From: Epiperipatus broadwayi
Taxonomy: Eukaryota > Onychophora > Udeonychophora > Euonychophora > Peripatidae
Length of the DNA stretch: 64,000 bases
Direction: 5' to 3'
NCBI GenBank assembly: GCA_028023455.1
Contig: JAQFVV010012395.1
Location: forward strand, 10,970,154-11,034,153
A model generated the notes under the pieces. The model was not told the origin of the DNA. It made no database searches and was given only the letters and a program-made list of their open reading frames with translations. A program made the position numbers and the translations under genes. This document shows, in pieces, positions 51,601 to 61,259 of this stretch (position 1 is the stretch's first letter; every line of letters begins with the position of its first letter).

Positions 51601-53577
51601 TATTTTTATATTGGACTATTACCATAATCTAATATGAGTATTGAATGTCTTTAGAAAAATTTTATTTTTATTTAAATATTACAAATACATTTAACTGTTA
51701 GTACTAACACATCAAACAGGTTAGTATATGCACAATGTTTCGAGAGTATTTCTGGGCTTACTAGTGACAGTACTAGTGCAGAGATTGAACTGGACCCTTA
51801 GATTCTTGAATATTGAATTTTAAGGTAATTGAACCATCCTGCCAAAGGCAACAGTCAGAAGAAATTTCATATACTTATCTATGAGGTTCCTCCTGATTTC
51901 TCCACTTTTTCTTCTCAAGAGCAAAGTTGATTAGTTGTTTTCATACCATATGTATAGTCACACTAGGTTGACTTATGGGATTGTTTTCTTCTTTGTACCT
52001 TTTCATCTCTATCCAATATTTTTCTATTTTTCCAATTGAAAATATGTTCATTGGTATGAACATGGTCTGCTACCTTAGACACATCTGTTTTCTCTCTTCT
52101 AATCATCAGTTTGTATTCTTAAAAGCACTTTTCAATGGGACAACTGTTCTCACCAATATATGTTCTTCCACATTTACATGGTATTTTGTAGATGCAGTTT
52201 TTCTTTTCAGCATTTCAAGTTTTGGCTTTGTAGATGTTAGAATTCCTCATAATTGGTATGGCTTTGGAAAGCTGTTCTGATGTTATACTGATTGCAGATT
52301 TTTTAAAATTTGTCTGCTAGTTTTGGAAGGTATGGGTACACTACAGTACCAAAATTGTTTTTTCTCTTGATGGTTCTTTTTGTTGTCTATTTAATGTTTT
52401 CTTAATAACAGTTGATGGATAACCATTTTTCATAAGAGTGTTCTATATAAATCTTTTCCCCCCCCCAAATTGCTGGTTTCTGAACAAACTTCTTTTACTT
52501 GGTTCCATAGTGATAGTATAACTTCATGTTTTGTGTTTCTGGTGTGATTGATTGGATGTATAGGCTAGATATTTTGCTATAGGTTTTCAGTAAAGTGTAG
52601 TTTTGATTTTGCCATGAGGAATGCCAATTTTTGTTCTTGTTCTGATTCTATTGTAAATTTAATTGAATGGGATATGTTGTTGATGTGTTTCCAGAAAGTT
52701 TGTAGCAGTGCTTCACCATGTAATAATACAACAAATGTATTATCTACATACTGAAGCCAAATTTTAGGTCCATGGATATGAAGTATAGTTTTTATGGCTA
52801 ATGTTTCAAATTCTTCCATGTAAATATGCTAATCAGGGGAGACAATGGTGAGCCCATAGTCATTCCTTGATTTTGTTGAAAAAATTCTGTGTTATATTGA
52901 AAGTAGGTTGTTTTTATACAGAATGTTAATAATTCCATTATACTATCAATAGGAAGGTGTTTTGCTTTGTAAAGTATTATCACCATCTAATCTTTTACAC
53001 ACAATTGACAATGCTTCTTAACATGGTACATTCATGAATAAACTTTCCATATCAAAGCTTACCAGTAAGACAGTTCTTTCAATTTTCATGTTTTTGGTTA
53101 ATTCTACAAAGTGTCCAAAATCCCTGATATATGCCAATCTTGCCAAATTTTGGCAAGGAGAATCTCTAGAACTAACAATAGGTCTTAATGGAACATGATT
53201 CTTATGGATTTTAAGTAGACCATAAAGATGAGGATTTTTGCTGAAAATATGGTGCTGTTTTACTTTTTTCTGAATCAGTGAAGTACCTGCGATGCTTTCT
53301 GAGTAATGCTTGTAACTTTGTTACCGTACTCTGTATCGCATTTTTGCCACTTTTCTATATTGGCCTGCTATCAGGAGTTCTTGTATTTTGTTGTCATAAT
53401 CAGTTGTATTCATTATAACTGTTGCATTGCCTTTGTCAGCAGGGAGAATAATTATAGATTTATTTATTTAGAAAGATATGTTTAACTTCAATTTTTGTTG
53501 CTTGTCAAGTGTTCTTTTTATTCTCCAGCATAATTCTGCTGTTTTTTCTAAAGGTAATTTTTGAGTGACTTCCTCAG
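51601..53577 (-). pseudogene. Penelope-like element, left copy (RT plus GIY-YIG), decayed
   Basis: Read on the minus strand from 53,577 down. It gives TEEVTQKLPLEKTAELCWRI, then IIILPADKGNATVIMN (about 53,400-53,460), the DKG motif typical of Penelope-like elements, then LLKIHKN.VPLRPIVSS (near 53,170-53,230), SFDMESLF.NVP (near 53,035), QGMTMGSPLSPLI (near 52,840) and WLQYVDNTFVV (near 52,735), where the second catalytic Asp of YVDD is Asn. A GIY-YIG endonuclease core follows, IYKIPCKCGRTYIGEN (52,144-52,196). The 3' part contains a tRNA-like segment and ends near 51,601. Several frame changes and stops occur. Penelope-like elements are a distinct retroelement class with RT related to telomerase; this copy is dead. 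Confidence 0.88.
51772..51843 (-). repeat. tRNA-like segment in the left Penelope-like copy
   Basis: On the minus strand GGCAGGATGGTTCAATTACC begins a stretch that carries a B-box-like GGTCCAGTTCAATCTCT (51,780-51,796). It corresponds to the clearer tRNA-like block at 54,838-54,925 of the right copy. Confidence 0.6.
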
Positions 53578-55120
53578 TGGCTTTGATGTGGAAAGTTTAT
53601 TCATAAATGTACCATGTGAAGAAGCATTGTCTATTGTTAAGGGAAAGATTAGATAGTGATAATAGTTTACATACCAGAACAGTTTTTCCTATTGATAGTA
53701 TAATGGGACTATTTATATTCTGTATAAAAACAATCTAATTTCAATATAACACAGAATTCTTCTAGAAAAATCAAGTAATGGCTATGGGATCACCATTGTC
53801 TTCTCTGATTATCAATATTTACATAGAAGAATTTGAAACCTTATCCATAAAAACTACTCTATATTCACCTAATATTTGGCTTTGGTATGTGGATGATACA
53901 TTTGTTATATGGCCACATGGTGAAGCACTGCTACAAACTTTTTGGAAACACATGAACAACATATATATACCCTTCAATTAAATTTACAATAGAATTAGAA
54001 TAAGAACAAAAATTGGCATTCTTAGATGTTCTTGTGACAGGACTTCCTCATGGCAAAATCAAAACTATAGTTTACCGAAAACCTACAAATACAGGAAAAT
54101 ATCTAGCCTACACATCCAATCATACTGGAAACACAACATAATAAGTTATACTATTACCATGGAACAGAGCAAAAGAAGTTTGTTCAGAAACCAGCGATTT
54201 GGAAAAAGAAAAGATTTATATAGATCAAACTCTTATGAAAAATGGTGTTATTAAGAAAACATTAAATAAACAAAAAAAAAAAAGAACCATCAAGTGAAAA
54301 GTCAATTATTGGTACTGTAGTGTACCCATACATTCCAAAAATAGCAGACAAATTAAGGAAAATCTGCATTCAGTATAACATCAGAACAGCTTTCCAATTT
54401 TGAAATGCTGGAAAGAAAAAACTGGATCTATGAAATACCATGTGAATGTGGAAGAACATATATGGGTGAGAGCAGTCATCCCATTGAAAAGTGCTTGTAA
54501 GAACACAAACTGATGATTAGAAGAGGGAAAACAGGTGTCTAAGGTAGCAGGCCATATATGTGCCAATGAACATATGTCCAAGTGGGAAAATACAAAAATA
54601 TTGGACAGAGGAAAAAAGATACAAAGAATATACTGCTCACATGATAATGGCAAAAATCCCATAAGCCAACATAGGGTGACTATATAAAATGTATGGAAAC
54701 CACTAATCAACTTTGCTTTTAGGAAAAAGGTGGCAAAATCAGGGGGAATCTTATAGATAAGTATATGAAATTTCTACTGACTGTGGCCTTTGTCAGGATG
54801 GCTGTTAGTTACAGCATTATCTTAAAATTCAATACTTTGTCAGGATGACTCAGTTAGTTAGAGCATTGTCTTAAAATTCAATACTCAAGAATCTAAGAGT
54901 CCAGGTTTGAATCCTATTCTAGTACTGTCACTGGTCAGCCCAGCAATACCCGAGAAGAGGGGAGAATAATACCTCTCGAATCATTGGGCATATACTAACC
55001 TATTTGTTATGCTAATACTAATAGTTGAATGTATTTGGAATATTTAAATAAAAGTTAAATTTTTCTAAAGATGTTTAATACTCATATTAAGTTGATGGAA
55101 ATAGTCCAATATAAAAATAT
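53578..55120 (+). pseudogene. Penelope-like element, right copy, 5' truncated, head to head with the left copy
   Basis: Begins abruptly inside RT at FDVESLFINVP (about 53,584), continues with AMGSPLSSLI (53,777-53,806) and WLWYVDDTFVIW (about 53,877-53,912, catalytic YVDD intact), then a decayed EQKLAFLDVLV region, and a GIY-YIG core WIYEIPCECGRTYMGE (about 54,420-54,470). It ends, like the left copy, with a tRNA-like segment and the sequence ATAGTCCAATATAAAAATA near 55,101-55,119. Relative to the left copy it is inverted and shares about 1.5 kb. Stops and indels interrupt the frame after the RT palm. Confidence 0.88.
54791..54925 (+). repeat. tRNA-like segment with duplicated A-box half
   Basis: TGACTCAGTTAGTTAGAGCA at 54,846-54,865 is an A-box-like tRNA 5' half, and CAGGTTTGAATCC at 54,902-54,914 is a B box. 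The A-box half with its following TCTTAAAATTCAATACT is present twice in tandem (from 54,791 and from 54,838). The spacing of the second A box to the B box (about 45 bases) is within the range of pol III promoters. Confidence 0.7.
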
Positions 55121-56558
55121 AACTAGAACACCATCATCACAAACCTTCTGGAAACCATACCGCTTATCATTGAATATCAGTATAAGTAACATTGAGATAA
55201 CATAAGATGTTTTTTGAAAAAAATCTTGATAACTACTAAAAAAATTTTTTTTTTAAGTTTGTCATTGTAAATATTGTTTGCATATGTAATCAAAACATAT
55301 TGTGGATAACAGTTTATAATAAATGGCCTTTTTTTAATTTTATACTTGGATCAATGCCCTGTTTGAATTAGGATTCAAAAACTAAAAGTTCTTGAATTAA
55401 TATTCAACCTGCTATTTCTGATGCTTAAACACCACATGACCTCCCAATCAATTAACTATTTAATTATTTATTGATTTACTCCCATGATCAATTAGTGCAA
55501 CAGTATAAAGAATTCACTAACTTTGAAATAACACAACCAAAATTCAATTTTAACATTATTGTTAGCTAATTTATTTATATGAGACTCCACTTATAGCTTT
55601 GTTCTCTGGATCTCAAATTTAAAAACTATATCACTGATTATTTAATGTATAAATGAATATTTTTTGTTTAAGAGCTTCTTAGAAGAAATATTAATGATAG
55701 TAAAAAAATTTGAAAAAATATTTTATTGTTAAGAAGCTGGGCATTCATCTTATTATCAAGCAAGTTTATGACATTTTTTAGTCATATGTACTTCCAATAA
55801 ATTATAATCTGTCGTCTTTTTGTATGTGTGTGTGTGTTATATAAACTTATAAAAATTATTGCATTTAAAATTTATGTTTCAACAAAAACTGTCCTAGATG
55901 TTTTTTAAAAAAAGTAATTTTTCAGACATTTTTAGATAAAAATAACTGTTGTACAACTCAGATAACTTTTATTTATTTGATTTTTTATTCTCTCACTTTG
56001 AAATAATATATATATTTTTGAGCATTAAAATGTTATATGATGAAAAAGTAATCATTCTTTTAAATAGAAGCTGTAATTACTAACAATTGTAATTAGATGT
56101 TTTTGAATGATGTAACCTTTTTCTTCTCATTGCAAAGTCAATTTTTGTGGAGTAATCAATGATCACCAGGTGACAGTGTAAACAAATATATTTCTATGAC
56201 AATGGGATGGAGCAGAGTATGGGAAAGCTTAGGGTGGGGAATGGAAGGGGAAGGTAAAGTGGCCAACAGGTTTTTTGGGCACAGTTGCTGAGAGATTCTT
56301 GATTCTTTTTAAGGAGAAGTCACAGTACATCACGTCACATCACATGACTGAAGAATGAAAACTAGGAGATACAGTATTTATCTTGAATAAGAGAAGGAGC
56401 GCAGATATTTAGCTACCTTGTTAGGAAGTTACATGGATAATTTGAAATTACTGTTGAGACTTTTTACAGAATGAGACTGAGTGATTAACATGCTTCTCAT
56501 ATAAGATATATGAGATATGTTGAATAATTTAAAGAGAGGAGGTAGTATCTTTTTTTAT
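55121..56558. other. Intergenic DNA
   Basis: No gene supported. The part at 56,190-56,420 is G-rich on the plus strand (AATGGAAGGGGAAGG) without recognisable features. Confidence 0.45.
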
Positions 56559-56830
56559 TAGTCATTCATTAAGTTATCCACTTAATGAATAATATTTCTG
56601 TAGTATAATTTTCACTACATCACTCTCATATGAAGTAAAGATTGGCTTCTATCCATTTTTAACACCTGTGGAGAGGTATAATTATAAACATATAATCAAA
56701 GACATGAAAAAAGATGTATGATCCCCAGGATGCACATTTTATGCCAAACTAGCACTCATCAATTGGCCCAGATCACAATATTTTACATCTCTATTGTTGT
56801 TCAGTATATATATGTAGATATCCAATTACT
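56559..56830. repeat. Foldback-family arm, interrupted by RTE copy 2
   Basis: Matches the left arm of the foldback at 60,599-61,259: AATAATATTTCTGTAGT, CTCTCATATGAAGTA, CTATCCATTTTTAACACC, ATCAAAGACATGAAAA, then the shared core CATTTTATGCCAAACTAGCA. The arm resumes after the RTE at 60,133 and runs on with GTAGTTTAATTGATAAGTG, as in the uninterrupted member. Confidence 0.8.
56820..56830. repeat. 11-bp target-site duplication (left)
   Basis: ATCCAATTACT directly before RTE copy 2; repeated at 60,133-60,143. Confidence 0.9.
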
Positions 56831-59800
56831 AGCTGCAGAAAGGAGTTTGCTATTAACTGAAAGGAGATCCTTTGATTCCTCTTGGAGGCCTTAAAGGAAC
56901 CGAGCAGGGCAAATTCCTAATGTCCACTCCATACGTTCTTGTCGTTGCAGCTGTTATTACTATGTGATTATTCATATAGTATACGAACATGGATGGGCTG
57001 CTCACCAACACGCATTAGCCAGCGTGGTGAGTTTATTGGCTTTTTACCTCTGAGTTTAAGATCAAGAAACACCATGGTCTTTCTTCTCAGTGCCTGATAA
57101 GGCAGAATGAATGTTTGTGTAAATGATAAATATTTTTCCAATACATATATACAATTATGACAGACAAAAATAAAGCATGGCCCTTATTCCCAGGAGGCTG
57201 TAAAGTCACCAACCAAGGCAGCGGTTGGTGGCCGAAGGCAGAGGGTGCTAAGAATCCCCTGATTGCGGACCCAGGCTGCCATTTGATGACGACTTTTTAT
57301 TTAGGTACTTACAACTGCAGATCACTTTCAAGTGAAGGAAGATTGCAAGAATTAGAAGAAGAACTGTCTTATATTAAATGGGACATTATTGGACTTTGTG
57401 AAGTTAGAAGAAAAGGAGAAGAAACAATTGATTTAAAAAGTGGACATATACTCTATTATAAAGGCACACATATTGGAAATACAAGTGGAGTAGGATTCAT
57501 TATAAATAAAAAGTGGAAGAACAATATTGTGGAGATTGATGGTGTATCGGACAGAGTGGCAAGATTAGTTATACAACTTAATAGCAGATACCAAATGCAG
57601 ATAATTCAGGTTTATGCCCCAACAAGTTCTCATAGTGATGAAGTAGTAGAAGATTTTTATATGGATGTACAAAAGGCTTTTGATCAGAGTAAACAACATT
57701 TTAAAATTGTTATGGGAGACTTTAATGCTAGAATTGGTAGACAAATGAAAGATGAAATTGCTGTAGGTAATTTTGGTTATGGTAATAGAAATGAGAGAGG
57801 ACATAGACTTGTGGAGTTTGCAGAAAAAGAAAAACTTTATATTATGAATTCATTTTTTGAAAAAAATATTAAAAGGAAATGGACATGGAAGCATCCAAAT
57901 GAAGGTACAGCAGAATTGGATTATATTTTGACTAACAGAAAATACATATTTCAAGATTGTAATGTTCTTAATAAATTTAACACAGGAAGTGATCATCGAT
58001 TAGTAAGGTGTAAGTTACGTGTTAATGTAAAACTAGAGAGACAAAAATTATTAAGAAAAACAATATTTACAGTTGATATTCCTAATCTTCAGAAACATTC
58101 TAATGAATTTAAATTAGAACTTACAAATAGGTTTCAAGTGTTAGGAGATTTTGAACATGATTCAGATTTGAATGAAATTAATATGAAAATAGCTGATACA
58201 CTTTTAAAAACTGCAACAAACATAGCTGGTAGAAAAAAGCAGCAATTGACTAATAAAATTTCTACTGAGACTAGAGAATTTATGAAGAAAAGAAGGAATA
58301 TGAAGATATACAAAAATGATGTATTAAAAAGAATTGAATATCTCGAATTTTGTAAAATGGTACGGAAAAGAGTTGAAAATGATATAAGAAAGTATAACTG
58401 TGAAATAGCAAGGAAAGCTGTAGAAGAAAATAAAAGTCTCAAAAATGTTAAACAACATTTTGGTATTGGTAGGAAATTTATATCTGCAATAAGAAAAAAA
58501 GATGGAATTATTACTAAAAAGAGAGATGACATCATGAAATTGGTAGAAGATTTTTATCAAGAATTATATAGTAATAAAGAACAAGTACCTCCTATATCTA
58601 TTACATCTTCCGAATTGCCCAGAATTTTAAATGAAGAAGTGAGACATGCAATTAAGTGTATGAAGAAAGGAAAGGCTCCAGGAAATGATGGAATTATAAT
58701 TGATATATTAAAAGAAGCAGGTGAAGAAATAGAAACAATTTTAGCAAAGTTATATACCAAATGTCTAAATGATAAAGATGTACCGGAAGATTGGAAGAAT
58801 GCAGTAATAATATTAATATTTAAAAAAGGTGATAAAGAAGATATTAGAAATTACAGACCTATCAGCCTTTTATCAGTTTTATATAAAAATTTTTACCAAG
58901 ATAATTACAACTCGTCTACAGAGAACTTTGGATTTCCACCAACCAAGAGAACAAGCTGGATTTAAAAGTGGTTTTAGTACAATAGATCATATCCAGGTAT
59001 TGAGAGAAGTCATAGAAAGGACAAACGAATATGAGTTGTCATTATGTTTTGGATTTGTAGATTATGAAAAGGCATTCGATTCTATACACATTTCTTCAGT
59101 GATTAAAGCATTGGATCATCAAGGTATAGATCCAGGATATTGTCATATTTTAAAGAATATTTATAAAAATGCAACAGCAACAATTAGATTACATAATGAT
59201 ACTGGAAAAATCAACATTGAGAAAGGTGTAAGACAAGGTGACTCCATATCTCCAAAACTCTTTACAGCAGTGCTGCAAGAAGTATTTTGTGGATTAAAAT
59301 GGGAAACTAAAGGAGTGAAAGTAAATGGAGAGTATTTAAGTCATTTAGATTTCGCAGATGATGTAGTTGTTTTTGCAAATAATGCTTCAGAGCTGCAGGA
59401 AATGTTGCAGGAGTTAGCAGATGAAAGTAGAAAAGTAGGACTAAAGATAAATGTTAAAAAGACTAAAATAATGTTTAATCGATTTGCTCAAAATATGAAA
59501 ATAAAGATTGATTATGAAGAATTAGAAGAAGTTAACAGTTACAAATACCTTGGTCAGATTATTAATACAGATGGAAACATAATGGAGGAAATTAATCATA
59601 GAATTAAACTTGGCTGGAGTGCTTTTGGTAGAAATAACTTGATACTAAAAGGAAATATGCCTATGTGTTTGAAAAGGATGGTTTTTAACAAATGTGTTTT
59701 ACCAGTTCTTACTTATGGATCTGAGACTTGGACACTTAATAGAAGAGCAATACAGAGACTTCAGACCACTCAAAGGAGTATGGAGAGATGTATGTTGGGA

Positions 59801-60132
59801 GTAACAAGAAGAGATCGAAAACGCAATGTATGGGTAAGACAACAAACAGGTGTTACTGACCTTATTGAAAAAATTAAAAGATTGAAATGGAGTTGGGCTG
59901 GACATATTGCTAGAAGAGATGATAATAGATGGACAATTGAAATTTTAAACTGGATTCCAAGAGATTGTAAAAGACCCAGAAAGAGGCCACATGTGAGATG
60001 GATGGATGAAATAAGAAAATGTGCAGGGGTGTTGTGGAGAAGAGAAGCTAAAGATCGGAGAAGATGGATTAAACTTGGAGAGACCTTCATCCTGCAGTGG
60101 ATTGATAATGGTTGATGATGATGATGATGATG
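56831..60132 (+). mobile_element. RTE-type LINE, full length, young copy 2
   Basis: Starts AGCTGCAGAAAGGAG, leader of ~325 bases, coding region 57,157-60,115, and a (GAT)n tail to 60,132. It is flanked by an 11-bp target duplication, ATCCAATTACT. That fits target-primed reverse transcription by an APE-type endonuclease. Confidence 0.95.
57157..60115 (+). pseudogene. RTE endonuclease-reverse transcriptase, copy 2 (single frameshift)
   Basis: Same protein as copy 1, about 985 residues if the frame were unbroken. The endonuclease and linker read through without stop from 57,157 to 58,965, because the codon that is TAA in copy 1 is TCA here. The A run at 58,885-58,889 has five A's where copy 1 has four; this +1 shift, in the RT fingers just after [11 protein letters not shown], ends the first frame. 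The second frame, open from before the shift, continues to 60,115. It keeps RQGD, the DSIHISS stretch lost from copy 1, and catalytic FADD at 59,351-59,362. All endonuclease residues are present. Apart from the one-base homopolymer change this copy looks intact, so the break may be recent or a sequencing error. Confidence 0.93.
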
Positions 60133-60300
60133 ATCCAATTACTGTAGTTTAATTGATAAGTGTCAAACTTATTACCTTTACAACATTGGCATAAATTACT
60201 TGTTGAAAGGATATTAATAATTTTTATTAATAAATAATATTCCTTAATGAATAATATTTCTATAATGTAATTAATTTTTACTTCACCACTCTCATGCAAG
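60133..60300. repeat. Foldback-family sequence after RTE copy 2, with right target duplication
   Basis: ATCCAATTACT (60,133-60,143) is the right target duplication. Then the interrupted arm continues (GTAGTTTAATTGATAAGTG), followed from about 60,243 by the start of another arm in the same direction (CTTAATGAATAATATTTCT ... CACTCTCATGCAAG). Confidence 0.75.
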
Positions 60301-60598
60301 ATATCTTCTTTAACATTCAGAAATGAGACTCTTTGTATTCATTAGGTTATTCAATTTTTTTTAGACACAATTTTTTTTAAAAAAAGATGTATATACATTG
60401 GCTTTTTTTTAATGATAGAAATAATAAATGTTTAGAAAATTACAATATGTAAATGAAAATAGATTTAGCAAAAATAATATTTAATTAGATTACATGGAGA
60501 AAGTTACAAAACACTTGGTCTAGAAATGTTTTAAATATGCAAAATTAACAGGGGCTGATTAATAATTTTTAGTAGTCATTTATTAGAATAGAGATTAT

Positions 60599-61259
60599 CT
60601 AATAATTAATAATATTTCTGTAGTGTAAATTTCATTATATCTCTCACATAAGGTAGGGAATGTTTTCTATCCATTTTTAACATCTTGTGGAGGATGTAAT
60701 CATAAACATGCAATCAAAGACATATGAAAATGATCCATGATCCTCAAGATGAACATTTCTTGCTGAACCAAACACTCATCAGTTGGCTCAGACCACACAA
60801 TCTCTTATAATATCTTTATCACTGTTCAGTATATATATATATAGATAACAAATTATTAAAGTTTTATTGATAAATGTCAAATGTGCAGCTCTCCAAATTA
60901 AACAGCAGAAATATTATTCATTATTGGATAATCTCTAGTGTAATGAGTGACTAATAATAATTATTAATATACTTTCAATAAGAGATTTCTGTTAAAGTTG
61001 TGAGGGCTGCGTGTTTGACACTTATCAATAAAACTGTAGTAATTTGCTATATATATATATATATATGTTGAACAGTGATAAAGATATGCTGGTTCAGCAT
61101 GAAATGTGCTTCTTGGGGGATCATAGATCTTTTCACATCTTTAATAATATATTTATGATTTCATCCCTCCAGAAGGTGTTAAAAATGGATAGAAAATATT
61201 TTATACCTTGCATGAGAGTGCTATAATGAAAATTAAACTACAGAAATATTATCCATTAA
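60599..61259. mobile_element. Foldback element, ~0.66 kb
   Basis: Left arm 60,599 to about 60,940 and right arm about 60,950-61,259 are inverted copies. The matching blocks are AATAATATTTCTGTAGT, CTATCCATTTTTAACA, the core around CATTTC.TGCTGAACCA, CTTTATCACTGTTCA with an adjoining AT tract, and TTTTATTGATAA.TGTCAAA. It is related to 56,559-56,830 and, more distantly, to 5,438-6,044. Non-coding. Confidence 0.82.

Noticed and set aside
54838-54925. Functional tRNA gene
   Set aside because: A and B boxes are present, but no acceptor stem or convincing anticodon arm closes around them, and the segment belongs to a retroelement 3' end.
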